DNA of 64,000 bases, from assembly GCA_963665395.2 (NCBI GenBank), contig OY762251.1, positions 3,100,001 through 3,164,000 of the forward strand. Direction: 5' to 3'. The stretch's first letter is position 1. Each line of letters begins with the position of its first letter. Under the pieces are notes generated by a model. The model was not told where the DNA came from. It saw only the letters and a list, made by a program, of their open reading frames with translations, and searched no databases. Made by a program: the position numbers and the translations under genes. Below are positions 16,690 to 25,587 of this stretch, one piece after another. This stretch comes from Bin87 sp963665395 (GTDB lineage: Bacteria > Chloroflexota > Dehalococcoidia > Lucifugimonadales > UBA3495).

Positions 16690-17226
16690 ATGGCTGAAGC
16701 TTTTGACGCTCGCGCCGAGGATTCCACGACTACAACCACTGCTCCCGTAATTGGGACAGGCGGAAATCCGACTTCAGGTGAAGGGAATTGCCGTATCCCG
16801 GCCGGCCGCTCATGGGAAGGCGGGTGGGAGTTGCTTCAGGGTCTTTCGGTTTTCACATTTGTCATTGCGAGCGTAGCGAAGCAATCTCGTCAAGGCTCCG
16901 GTTGCTAACCACAAACGGGTCTGTTCCAACGACGAGATTGCCACGTCGCTATGCTCCTCGCAATGACAACCGAAAGACCCCGGGAGTTGCTTAGCGATCT
17001 TGCGGTGCAGGTTCAAACTACCCCCGAAGCGGTGCTGGTGATTGCAGGTTCGCCGGTTGAAGAATATGGCGCGGGCTTGTCGGTTGAGGAAGCGGCGTAT
17101 GACCTGCTAACGTCGTTGTCGGAATATCACGAATCTTTGGAGGAACGGGAGGCAAGACTTGGCGCCTCTGCCGCCGCCGATTTGGCTAAACTGCGCAGCA
17201 TCATTCGCCGGCGTTGCCAACGGTAA
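16690..17226 (+). pseudogene. Small gene split by MITE A1
   Basis: The ATG at 16690 has GAGGG upstream and reads to WELL at 16836, where element A1 begins and brings a stop at 16906. After A1 and the second target copy, the same phase resumes with ELLSDLAVQVQTTPEAV and ends at 17226. Removing A1 plus one 10-bp duplication (156 bases, 52 codons) restores one frame of about 126 codons. A1's right end also supplies an ATG (16963), giving MTTERPRELL then the remaining 3' part, so a shortened protein may still be made. The product is an acidic helical protein of unknown family; it sits 1 base ahead of a small basic-type gene and may have been its antitoxin. Confidence 0.6.
16837..16982. repeat. 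MITE family A, copy A1
   Basis: Inverted ends CAGGGTCTTTCGGTT and AACCGAAAGACCCCG enclose a GTCATTGCGAG core. It is flanked by GGAGTTGCTT at 16827-16836 and 16983-16992, a target duplication. Confidence 0.85.
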
Positions 17227-17227
17227 A

Positions 17228-17494
17228 ATGGATGTCAGAGAGTTGCAAGGCGCCCTGCGACGCAAGGCGCGCGCGGCGGAGGACAGGCGTCGCCATCACG
17301 TTTTCTGGTGGTTGGAGATAGATGGACGGGAGTATCGGGTTGCGAAATTCTCGCATTCCAGCCGAGGCCAATTGCCTCAGTACATTGTTTCGGATACTGC
17401 GAAACGGCTGAAGCTGACCAACGCGGAACTTGACGACTTGGTGAACTGCCCGCTGTCCGGGGAAGCATTCCGGCAGCTTTGGGCGGCACGGTGA
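17228..17494 (+). CDS. Small hypothetical protein, HicA-like pattern
   Basis: 88 residues beginning MDVRELQGALRRKARAAED. The core HHVFWWLEIDGREYRVAKFS then HSSRGQLPQYIVSDTAKRL looks like a compact alpha-beta protein with a central H..FW and a later SHSSRG. This is reminiscent of double-stranded-RNA-binding-like toxins of the HicA type, though the canonical HicA G-S-H is not exact. It follows the MITE-split gene by one base, so the two form a bicistron. A toxin-antitoxin role is speculative. Confidence 0.5.
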   Translation: MDVRELQGALRRKARAAEDRRRHHVFWWLEIDGREYRVAKFSHSSRGQLPQYIVSDTAKRLKLTNAELDDLVNCPLSGEAFRQLWAAR

Positions 17495-17507
17495 TTGATT
17501 TCCACCA

Positions 17508-18914
17508 CTATGCGGTATGCTCCGATTGATACGCCGCGTCCAGTATCTCCACCACGTGCATTACCCGTGCGTCGGCTTCAGTGCTGCGCAGCCCCTGTTC
17601 CAACTGTGCTATGCAGCCGGGGTTGGCCGATGCGATAACCTCCGCTCCGGTATCCAAGGCATTGCCAATCTTGCGTCGCTGCAACCGTTGCGACATCTCC
17701 GGTTGTATCAGCGAGTAGAACCCCGCCGAGCCGCAGCATAGTGACGACTCCGCCATTTCGGTGAGTTGCAACCCGGTTATGCTGCGCAATATCTGCCGTG
17801 GCGCATCGGTGATGCGTTGCGCATGGGCCAGGTGGCACGGGTCCTGCATCGTCACTCGCCACGGCAGCTCAGCCTTTGGCCGCTCCAGGGGTAGGCCGGC
17901 CAAAAACTCTGTGATATCTTGAGTGTTGTCCGCAAACTCGCGGGCCGCGTCGGCGTAATCCGGGTCGTCACGAAGCAGGTCCCCGTATTCTTTCATGGAT
18001 GAACCGCAACCCGCCGAAGCCGTCACCACAACGTCAACCCCCGCGCCGCGAAAAGCGTCGATGTTCCGCCGGGCCATCCGACGGCCCAGCTCCAGATCCC
18101 CGGCGTGCAGGTTCAACGCGCCGCAGCAGCCTTGCGCCGGCGGGACGGCCACGTCGCAACCGTTCCGCTGCAACACTCGCACCGCCGCCCGCATCGCTTC
18201 TCCCTGCATCAGCGGCATCACGCAGCCGGACAGCAGGCCAACGGTCACGCGCCGCTCGCCTTTCGCGGGAAAGACCTGTTGACGCGGGCTGAAAAACCGT
18301 CCACCCATCACCGGCATCTGCGCCTCCATAGCGGCCAGGCCACCGGGCATGAGACGCAGCAGGCCCGACCGCCTCACCAGTCCCTGCAACCCGGAACGCT
18401 GGTACAGACGCATCAAGTGGCCGGCTACCTTCAGCCTCCGGTTGTGGGGCAGCGCCGCCCGCAGGAAAAGGCGCGACAGCCGGCTCAATTCCGGGCTTTC
18501 CAGGCCGTTGTCCTGAACCTGCGCCCGCGTGTGTTCCATGAGCCGGCCGTAGGGCACGCCGGAGGGACACACCGCCTCGCAAGCCCGGCATTGCAGACAC
18601 AGTTCCCAGTGGGACACCAAACGGTCGCTGATGCCCGTCCGTCCCTCGTGAACGGCTTTCATCAAGGCGATGCGGCCCCGGGGCGATTCCGTCTCCAGCC
18701 GCGTCTCCACGTAGGTCGGGCAGGCACTCAGGCACAGGCCGCAATGTACGCAGCGATACAGATCGGCCTCCGCTGGAGCGTCGGTTCCCTCAAACCCAGG
18801 CCCGTCGTTCAGCGAACCCTCAAAGGGCGCCCCATAGGGAAACCCATGCCCAGCGTCAATCCCCCCGCCGGCATGGAAAGGGGCATCTGTGTGTTGCTCT
18901 GGACTGCTGACCAT
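17508..18914 (-). CDS. glcF: Glycolate oxidase iron-sulfur subunit
   Basis: 468 residues. Two 4Fe-4S ferredoxin motifs are present: CVHCGLCLSACPTY and CLQCRACEAVCPSG. Two CCG domains (GCCGALNLHAGD and SSLCCGSAGFYS) follow, the standard (Fe-S)-binding GlcF/LutA-like layout. It passes electrons from glycolate oxidation by GlcD/GlcE. The ATG shares one base with the glcE stop (TAATG), so translation is coupled. The N-terminal 45 residues before the first cluster are variable and Gly/Pro-rich. A lactate-type substrate for the complex is possible. Confidence 0.88.
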   Translation of the reverse strand: MVSSPEQHTDAPFHAGGGIDAGHGFPYGAPFEGSLNDGPGFEGTDAPAEADLYRCVHCGLCLSACPTYVETRLETESPRGRIALMKAVHEGRTGISDRLVSHWELCLQCRACEAVCPSGVPYGRLMEHTRAQVQDNGLESPELSRLSRLFLRAALPHNRRLKVAGHLMRLYQRSGLQGLVRRSGLLRLMPGGLAAMEAQMPVMGGRFFSPRQQVFPAKGERRVTVGLLSGCVMPLMQGEAMRAAVRVLQRNGCDVAVPPAQGCCGALNLHAGDLELGRRMARRNIDAFRGAGVDVVVTASAGCGSSMKEYGDLLRDDPDYADAAREFADNTQDITEFLAGLPLERPKAELPWRVTMQDPCHLAHAQRITDAPRQILRSITGLQLTEMAESSLCCGSAGFYSLIQPEMSQRLQRRKIGNALDTGAEVIASANPGCIAQLEQGLRSTEADARVMHVVEILDAAYQSEHTA

Positions 18915-20263
18915 TACAGGCCCCCAATGAAGCGGCCGGGATTGAGCGTGTTTGACGGGTCAAACTGTTGCTTGAGGCGTCGCATAATGTTCATTCCCGA
19001 CGGTTGCGCTCCCCACACGTCAATATGCGGTTTGACCGAAACCGGACAGCGTTCCACAATGGCGTCGCCGCCCAACGCCGCGGCGGCAGCCTGTATTTTA
19101 CGCAAGCCGGCGGCGATTTGAACCGGGTCGGCAGCGGTGAAATCGTCCCACCACAGCAGCCGGCCCCCGCCGAACCCCACGTCGGCCACCACGGCTGGGG
19201 GCGGAGCGTCGCACAGCCCGGTGTCCGCAAAAGCCAGCGCTTCGCCCAGCGCCGATGGCGGAGCGTTGACGCGCACGCCTATTGTCGGCGGTGAAGTTGC
19301 ATCGGCCGGCAAATCGGTCAAGGCGCCAATCAGGCCGACGGCGTCATCACCGCGCGCTATCTCGACCGCATCCGCCGCTCCGCTCCACAGCGCGGCGGTA
19401 TCACCAACCCGGCGGTTCACCGAGGCCGGTCGGCCACCGATGATAGCGATGGCAACCGCTCCGGCGGTGGCTCCCGACGGCGACAGACGGCCGGCCGCCG
19501 CTCCGGTTAGAACGTGCATCCCCAGGGGAGCATAGTATTGGGATTGCAAATCCTGACTGGCCCGTGCCGCTGCAACAGCGTTGGAAAATGACGCGACCAC
19601 CACGGCCCAATCACTCGGGGCAGGCGCCAATTTGAAAGTCGCCTCGGTGATGACGGCTAGAGTGCCTAAGGATCCTGTGTACAGCCGGTTGAGGTCGTAT
19701 CCGGTCACATTTTTGACTACCTTGCCGCCCGCCTTGGTGGGTGTGCCGTCCGCGCCCACCACGCTGACGCCGATCAGCCAGTCCCGGGGCAGTCCGTAGG
19801 CGCTGCGCAGCGGCCCGCTGACCCCGGTGGCCAACGTTCCTCCCACGGTCGCGCGGTCGGCCAACGGAGCGGAAATTGGAACGTGTTTGCCGTCCTGCGC
19901 CAACGCCGCGTCAAGCTGTGCGATAGTCATGCCCGCTTCTACGCTGACTGTAAGGTCCGCCGGCTGAAAATCCACTAGCCGGTTCAATCGCGTCAGATCC
20001 AGGGCGATTCCAGGGCGGGCCGGCAGATTGCCCAGCTGCGTCAACGTCCGCCCGCCAAACGGATACACGGCCACTCCAGACCGATGCGCCCATGCCAACA
20101 CGGTGGACACGCCGTCAGCGTCAGCGGGTCGAACGGCGGCCATGGGGATGAAAGGGCCGATGGCATAGTCGGGCAATCGATAGGCGTCCCGGACGGCGTT
20201 GGGCCCCAGGAGGTCAGCGAGACGAGTAAGCGCATCACGCCCCGGCAGGGTCGATGTGGTCAT
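18914..20263 (-). CDS. glcE: Glycolate oxidase FAD-binding subunit
   Basis: 449 residues, a PCMH-type FAD-binding protein. YPFGGRTLTQLGNLPARPGI and DLTRLNRLVDFQPADLTVSV give the first FAD segment. APLADRATVGGTLATGVSGP, then GGKVVKNVTGYDLNRLYTGS and LGTLAVITEATFKLAP, are near-diagnostic of GlcE. Its start overlaps the stop of the ADP-ribosylglycohydrolase gene by ATGA, and its stop shares a base with glcF. The expected upstream partner glcD is nearly 4 kb away, beyond the three-gene conflict module. Confidence 0.88.
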   Translation of the reverse strand: MTTSTLPGRDALTRLADLLGPNAVRDAYRLPDYAIGPFIPMAAVRPADADGVSTVLAWAHRSGVAVYPFGGRTLTQLGNLPARPGIALDLTRLNRLVDFQPADLTVSVEAGMTIAQLDAALAQDGKHVPISAPLADRATVGGTLATGVSGPLRSAYGLPRDWLIGVSVVGADGTPTKAGGKVVKNVTGYDLNRLYTGSLGTLAVITEATFKLAPAPSDWAVVVASFSNAVAAARASQDLQSQYYAPLGMHVLTGAAAGRLSPSGATAGAVAIAIIGGRPASVNRRVGDTAALWSGAADAVEIARGDDAVGLIGALTDLPADATSPPTIGVRVNAPPSALGEALAFADTGLCDAPPPAVVADVGFGGGRLLWWDDFTAADPVQIAAGLRKIQAAAAALGGDAIVERCPVSVKPHIDVWGAQPSGMNIMRRLKQQFDPSNTLNPGRFIGGL

Positions 20264-21942
20264 ATATTGCCATGGCCATCATGGCCTAAGGTTGCTTCCC
20301 GGTCTTCTCGAATCAGGTCCACCAGCGATGCGGTAAATGCCGCGATTTGCCCTCTCGTCCCTCTGTACACGACGTTGCGAAGCGACTTCCCGATAGCTTC
20401 GCTGTCTCTGATGTGCGCGGCAATGTAATCCAGAGCCGCTTCTAAGTCTATAGGTGTTTCTGAGGTAGCATTCCCCGTGGCAGGCGTTGGCGATGTGTCA
20501 TGAGGTGACAGGTTGACCGGAACCGAATCAGTCTCATCATTCTGAGTAAGGGCGACACGGCGCTTGATTAGAAGTGTTTGCCCCAATTCAGTGTCGACCC
20601 ATTGCCACTGGAAGCCATCCTGCGGCGACGAGATAGGGTCTTCAATTGTATGTGCCAGCCCCAAACCGCTAACATATAAATCGCCATTTTTGGCGAGCGT
20701 GAGCGCGTCGGAGCGCGTTTTCGGTGCAGACCAGTGCAGCAGGTCAGGGTACCGGTGGCCTTGTGGATGTCCGCCCTGCGCAATTGTGGACAGTCGTGTT
20801 GCTTCAGACCTTAACAAGTCCACATCCAGTACCTCAACTGGCGGCTCTGCTTCGGCAGTTGCCCCGAGAATGGCCCCCGCCATTGTCGCTATAGTGTCAG
20901 TATCCGTGCCGACTGCGTTGGCAGCAATGCGCAATGCTTCCACCGGCTGCGTTTCGCACCAGGTCAAGCCTACAGCGGCAACTGCCGTGAGTATGCCGTT
21001 GCCGATATGTTGCCGCTCCCGGAGCATCAGGTTATCTACGATAGCCGAGTAGCTTTCCGCTCCGGCTAGACTCGGATGGTTGACGCTGGCAATCCGTAGC
21101 GCATCCCTGGAATTCGCGATTGCTTGCTCCCAGGCTTCGCAAAACGATCCCGCCTCTCGCTCATAGGCGGTGCGCCAGTAGTTCCATACTTCAAAATCGT
21201 TCCGCATCAATGCCGGCAGATTTTCGGCAGCAGCGATGGCCGTGCCCAATTCGTCCGGGGAAGGAGCTCGCCCGGTGGATATGGTGTGCGCCAGCGTAAG
21301 GGCGTGAATGACTGCTCCCATAATTCCCGTGGGATGCGAATGGGTGCAAATCGCATTGCGTATTACATCGGGCAGGAAGCTCTCCGGGTTACCCGGAGCG
21401 CGCGCTGACCATACGTGAGGTTGGATGCGCATTGCCGCGCCGTTGCCACCCGATTCCGTCCAGCCTTTGAAAGTGTTGGCAAACCATGCCACCTTGGGCT
21501 TGCCCAAGTTGACTGCTGCCGCAGTGGTGGATTTTCCTCCGCCCAGCGCGTAACTGAGCCACACCGGAAGCTCCACCCTGGCGAAAGCTTCAACATCAAA
21601 ACCGCCGGGATGAATGGCCCGGCCCGTGGCCAAGCGCAACTGTGTGTCATCCGAGTAGCACCCGGCCGGAAGAGACGCTATGACACCACTGCGCCCGCCA
21701 ATGCGCCGCTTCCACGCGATGGGCCGGCATAGCGGTTCGCCGGCGGTTCGCCGCTTGAGGCCGTCCTCATCGGTCAGCTCGCTAATCCAACCCAGCGCGT
21801 CTCCGTAAGCTGCCCACAGTGCCGAGCGGAGGACTTTGGCAGCATGGCAGGTAACGCCGTTCATCTCACCGACAACGTCACGAGACGGAGCATCGCCGTC
21901 GTCTGCCATTGCCCGGTCGGGAATTAGCTTGCTGGTACTCAT
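20260..21942 (-). CDS. ADP-ribosylglycohydrolase (ARH/DraG superfamily) with C-terminal extension
   Basis: 560 residues. The N-terminal domain (about 35-375) has all Mg-binding family motifs: YGDALGW (47-52), YSDDTQ (96-101), GGNGAAMR (165-172), THSHP (200-204) and GTDTDTIATMAGAILGA (345-361). These enzymes remove ADP-ribose from modified targets. The remaining 180 or so residues are unusual: a beta-like segment (FQWQWVDTELGQTLLIKRRV), a Ser/Thr/Pro linker, and a helical tail. The gene overlaps the DarT-like gene (ATGA) and glcE (ATGA). In context it is the likely antitoxin or reversal enzyme for the neighbouring ADP-ribosyltransferase. Confidence 0.85.
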   Translation of the reverse strand: MSTSKLIPDRAMADDGDAPSRDVVGEMNGVTCHAAKVLRSALWAAYGDALGWISELTDEDGLKRRTAGEPLCRPIAWKRRIGGRSGVIASLPAGCYSDDTQLRLATGRAIHPGGFDVEAFARVELPVWLSYALGGGKSTTAAAVNLGKPKVAWFANTFKGWTESGGNGAAMRIQPHVWSARAPGNPESFLPDVIRNAICTHSHPTGIMGAVIHALTLAHTISTGRAPSPDELGTAIAAAENLPALMRNDFEVWNYWRTAYEREAGSFCEAWEQAIANSRDALRIASVNHPSLAGAESYSAIVDNLMLRERQHIGNGILTAVAAVGLTWCETQPVEALRIAANAVGTDTDTIATMAGAILGATAEAEPPVEVLDVDLLRSEATRLSTIAQGGHPQGHRYPDLLHWSAPKTRSDALTLAKNGDLYVSGLGLAHTIEDPISSPQDGFQWQWVDTELGQTLLIKRRVALTQNDETDSVPVNLSPHDTSPTPATGNATSETPIDLEAALDYIAAHIRDSEAIGKSLRNVVYRGTRGQIAAFTASLVDLIREDREATLGHDGHGNI

Positions 21943-22634
21943 CGGAATGCCTCTGGGTCGTGAATGACCGGAACTTCCCTACTGTGCGGGAGACCGCCAA
22001 ATATGCCGTGAATGGTATCAACAGCATCTTCAGTCTGTACGGTTATGCGTTGCAAATAATCACACGATAGTTCGCTAGGGTACAGGACCTCCGCCTGCCG
22101 GTCAGTGGGCCACGCCGCCATTTTGTCCTTGCGGTCATGGCGTCTATCGTATCGCCCAAAAACCACATCGGCGAACATTTGGCAAAGCCCAGTCAATCCC
22201 TCAGAGCGTAGGCAAGCGGGATAAATGTTGTTTGTCGTTGTAAAGACTACACCCGGATGGGCTAGTATCTGTGGATCGAAGGACAGTATCACCCATGGAT
22301 TGCCATCGTGCGCGTGCCATCTTACGGAGGTGCTGAACATCCAGTCGTTGATGCGTTCAACGGACAGGTTGACGTAGTCGAGCCATTCTGCATCCTTGCG
22401 AAAAAGTGCATTGGGCTGATAGACGTACTCCAAATGTTCGTCATCCGGCAACCGTGCGCGACTTTTAACAAATCTCGACGCTAGAACGCCGACTACACCT
22501 TTCAAAGTCGTAAAATGCACCGCTTGCGAGACGCCACGCCGTTTCGCTGCGTCAACAATTTCGGGACTGTACGGTAGGAGAGCAACTTCCTCCGGAGTTC
22601 TCGGGCGGGCTTCTCGGTAGTTTGCGATCGGCAT
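21939..22634 (-). CDS. DarT-like (DUF4433) ADP-ribosyltransferase
   Basis: 231 residues. DarT enzymes attach ADP-ribose to thymidine (DarT2) or guanosine (DarT1) in single-stranded DNA. Here VHFTTLKGVVGVLASRFVKS (39-58) matches the N-terminal NAD-binding His-containing element, FTTTNNIYPA (131-140) resembles FTDGNA, and DRQAEVLYPSELSCDYLQRI (178-197) contains the catalytic glutamate of the RQAE motif (E182). The ATG at 22634 follows GGAGG and lies 4 bases after the helicase stop. The 267-residue upstream extension is rejected. Divergence from textbook DarT leaves the target base open. Confidence 0.78.
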   Translation of the reverse strand: MPIANYREARPRTPEEVALLPYSPEIVDAAKRRGVSQAVHFTTLKGVVGVLASRFVKSRARLPDDEHLEYVYQPNALFRKDAEWLDYVNLSVERINDWMFSTSVRWHAHDGNPWVILSFDPQILAHPGVVFTTTNNIYPACLRSEGLTGLCQMFADVVFGRYDRRHDRKDKMAAWPTDRQAEVLYPSELSCDYLQRITVQTEDAVDTIHGIFGGLPHSREVPVIHDPEAFR

Positions 22635-22638
22635 TGTA

Positions 22639-24045
22639 TCAGACCTCCACTGAATCATAGGTTGCAGGGTCGAGCAGTTCAACCAGGGTGGACTGTTCAC
22701 TTGGCTTGTAGCCCAGCATAACCGTTTGTCGCGCACGACCAATGCCCATCGCTACCAACCGGCGCAGCGAGTCCAGCGTCCCATCACCTTCTTCGTCTCC
22801 GTGCGGGGTGACTTCCCGGTTCAGACCCGGTATCAGCACGTGGTCAAATTCCAGCCCCTTTGCCGAGTGGATGGTGGACAACGCTACCTGTTCCGGGCCG
22901 GTAGGCCAATTGCTACTGCGTGTCAACACGCAGTATTCGATGTTGCATTGTCGCAATTTGTCCTTTGCGTGGTCAAACCATCTCCCACCGCGCGGCTGTA
23001 ATATTGCGACAGTATCGCCGGATTTAATGAATGGCTGTACCCGGTTTAGCATATGGTCAATTTGCGCCGAGTACAGGCCGGCTATCACCTGAGGCTTGGG
23101 GCCGCGACGCTGGCAAGACTGGCTATCTGGCAGTACGCAATCTTCGTCCTGGGGTAGTCCACGCACTAATGATGCCGCAAACTCTGCTATCTCCGCCGTG
23201 TTGCGATGATTCTGGGTGAGGTTGAAAACCAGCTGTGGCCGCATATCTATACCAACCTCACGCCAAGTAAAGCCCCGCGGGTAGATACGCTGCACGGCAT
23301 CCATTATGAATGTGGTGGAGTGATCCTGACTGAGGTGGGCACGGATGGCGCGGAGCATATTTGCCGAAAAATCCTGCGCTTCATCCACTACTGCGACATC
23401 ATACCCCTTGCTCGGTGCAGAAGCGGCGGCGATGGCAACGTCGTTCCAATCGCACACGCTAGCCTTTACCTTCATCTCTTCGTATGGTTCCACCGCTTCA
23501 CGCAATAGCCTGGCCCGCAGCTCCCGATTGACCACTGGCGCCCGGCCTCGTCCAGTGCGTTCTGCCCTGATGTAATCTTGACGGTTGGACGGTGTGAATC
23601 TGCCCGTAAGGTATTTGATCTCATCAACGAAGTAGTCCATATTCCGCGGTGCCACACCGGCCGTCCGCAACAAGGAAGGCACCCTACGATCTGCTTCGTA
23701 GTCGCTCCACACTGACGGTTGCCCGGCCAAGTGCCATGCCCATCGTCCGAAGGTATCAATGGTTAATTCCAGTCCGCCGTCGGACTCGATTTGCTCTTCG
23801 GCGAGTTGCGCCACATAGCCACGCAACGTCTGATTGAAAGTGAGTACCAATACTCTGATTGGTTCAACAGCGGCTGACCGTTGCCGTCCGGACAGGCGCG
23901 ATGCGCATAGCTGGCGCAATCTCAGCAGTGCGGCAGTGGTCTTTCCGCTGCCTGCTGCACCACGGATCAGGCGGAATCCAGGGGCAGCATCCGCCAGAAT
24001 AACGAGTTGCTCTGGCGTTGGATTGACGTTTGTCAGTGTGCGCAT
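22639..24045 (-). CDS. UvrD/Rep-like superfamily 1 helicase
   Basis: 468 residues, short for UvrD. Walker A GAAGSGKTTAALLR (29-42), a motif Ia-like LVLTFNQTLRGYV, motif II VVDEAQDFS, QNHRNTAEIAEFA (motif IV), STIHSAKGLEFDHVLIPG (motif V) and VAMGIGRARQTVMLGYKP (motif VI) are complete, so ATP hydrolysis is expected. The size implies reduced 1B/2B insertions, similar to helicases in phage-defence loci (UvrD-like partners). It is first in the three-gene module and starts 93 bases after glcD. It could expose or sense single-stranded DNA for the DarT-like partner. Confidence 0.85.
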   Translation of the reverse strand: MRTLTNVNPTPEQLVILADAAPGFRLIRGAAGSGKTTAALLRLRQLCASRLSGRQRSAAVEPIRVLVLTFNQTLRGYVAQLAEEQIESDGGLELTIDTFGRWAWHLAGQPSVWSDYEADRRVPSLLRTAGVAPRNMDYFVDEIKYLTGRFTPSNRQDYIRAERTGRGRAPVVNRELRARLLREAVEPYEEMKVKASVCDWNDVAIAAASAPSKGYDVAVVDEAQDFSANMLRAIRAHLSQDHSTTFIMDAVQRIYPRGFTWREVGIDMRPQLVFNLTQNHRNTAEIAEFAASLVRGLPQDEDCVLPDSQSCQRRGPKPQVIAGLYSAQIDHMLNRVQPFIKSGDTVAILQPRGGRWFDHAKDKLRQCNIEYCVLTRSSNWPTGPEQVALSTIHSAKGLEFDHVLIPGLNREVTPHGDEEGDGTLDSLRRLVAMGIGRARQTVMLGYKPSEQSTLVELLDPATYDSVEV

Positions 24046-24138
24046 CGGAATTAGCCATGGTTCGGGTTGAATGCTGTCGCCGTCTTGCTGACAAGATGGT
24101 ACAGTTCTGGCAATTCAGGCGAGAGCTACATGATCATA

Positions 24139-25572
24139 TCACGCATACAACCCAACGGTATGCGCCGCCGGGTGCGCCGCCGGCCGCCAGTAGCTCCCGT
24201 CGGGGAAAATCTTGCCCGGATTCAGCCGATTCTGAGGCGCAAAAGCCTCCCGCACCCGCTGCATGGCGGCCATGTCCGCATCGGTGTACACCAGCGGCAT
24301 GAACTCTTTCTTCTCCAACCCGATGCCATGTTCGCCGCTCAGCGTGCCGCCCAGCAGCGCGCACTCCTCCATCAGCTCGGCGGCGGCGGCCATCGCGTTC
24401 TCCATCACGCCGGGATCCCGGGCGTCGAACAGCATACACGGATGCAGGTTGCCGTCGCCGGCGTGGAACACGTTGGCTATGGTGATGCCGTATCGCTCGC
24501 TGACCTCGCTTACTTTGCGCAGCATCTGCGTCAAGCGCGTGCGCGGCACCACCCCGTCCACCAGATAGTAGTTGGGCGCAATGGTGCCAAAGGCGCCAAA
24601 GGCCGTTTTGCGTCCCACCCACAGCCGTTCCCGTTCTGCGTCGTCCTCGGCAATCCGCACGTCAGCGGCCCCCGTATCCCACAGCGCCGCTTCCACCTCG
24701 CCGCTCAACTCATCCACCTCTTCGTTCAGGCCCTCCAGTTCGATGAGCAGCACCGCTCCGGCATCATTGGGATAACCGGCATCGGTAACGTTCTGTACCG
24801 CCTTGATGCTCAGGGCGTCGATCATCTCCAACGCCGCCGGCACGATGCCATGGCCAATCACCGCGGATACGGCGGTACACGCCGCATCGATGTTGGGAAA
24901 AATGCCCAGGAACGTGCGCACCGCTTCCGGCAAGGGTAACAACCGCACCAGAATCTTGGTGGCGATGCCAAACGTCCCTTCTGAGCCGACGAAGGCGCCG
25001 CGCAGGTCATAGCCGGCCGCTTCCCGCGCCATGCTGCCCAGGTGCGCCACCTCGCCGTCTTCCAGGACCACCTCCATGCCGATGACATGGTTGGTAGTCG
25101 CGCCGTAGGCCAGACAGTGGGGGCCGCCGGCGTTCTCCGCGATGTTGCCCCCCAGGCTGCACGCCCGTTGGCTCGACGGGTCGGGAGCATAGCGCATCCC
25201 AAACTTCCGCGCGTGGTTGTCCAAATCCAGGTTGATGACGCCCGGCTCTACCAGCGCGGTGCGGTTCACCGTATCCACTTCCAGGATGCGGTTCATCCGC
25301 GGGAAGGCGATTTGCAACCCCTCCGGCGGCGTGATCGCCCCGCCGCTAAGCCCGGTGCCGCTGCCCCGTCCGACGACGGTAACGCCGGCGTCGTAGGCCA
25401 GGGCCATAACGCGGCTGACTTCATCCGTATTAGCCGGCAAAACGACCGCCCGGGGCATCGAGCGGTCAACGGAACCATCGTATTCATAGACCAACAGGTC
25501 TTCCCGGTGATCGATTACATAATCGTCCCCGACGACGGCGCGGATTTGCGCTAGCAGGTTGTTGGCATCCAA
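24139..25572 (-). CDS. glcD: Glycolate oxidase FAD-linked subunit
   Basis: 477 residues. TVVGRGSGTGLSGGAITPPE is the GlcD FAD-binding signature; EPGVINLDLDNHARKFG and SSQRACSLGGNIAENAGGPH follow. The C-terminal FAD-oxidase motif NVFHAGDGNLHPCMLFD and GGTLSGEHGIGLEKKEFMPL complete the enzyme. It oxidises glycolate (or D-lactate) to glyoxylate with GlcE/GlcF. It is 15 bases downstream of a small membrane protein gene and is separated from glcE by helicase, DarT-like and ADP-ribosylglycohydrolase genes. Confidence 0.9.
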   Translation of the reverse strand: MDANNLLAQIRAVVGDDYVIDHREDLLVYEYDGSVDRSMPRAVVLPANTDEVSRVMALAYDAGVTVVGRGSGTGLSGGAITPPEGLQIAFPRMNRILEVDTVNRTALVEPGVINLDLDNHARKFGMRYAPDPSSQRACSLGGNIAENAGGPHCLAYGATTNHVIGMEVVLEDGEVAHLGSMAREAAGYDLRGAFVGSEGTFGIATKILVRLLPLPEAVRTFLGIFPNIDAACTAVSAVIGHGIVPAALEMIDALSIKAVQNVTDAGYPNDAGAVLLIELEGLNEEVDELSGEVEAALWDTGAADVRIAEDDAERERLWVGRKTAFGAFGTIAPNYYLVDGVVPRTRLTQMLRKVSEVSERYGITIANVFHAGDGNLHPCMLFDARDPGVMENAMAAAAELMEECALLGGTLSGEHGIGLEKKEFMPLVYTDADMAAMQRVREAFAPQNRLNPGKIFPDGSYWRPAAHPAAHTVGLYA

Positions 25573-25587
25573 TTCGCGAGCCTCGTT

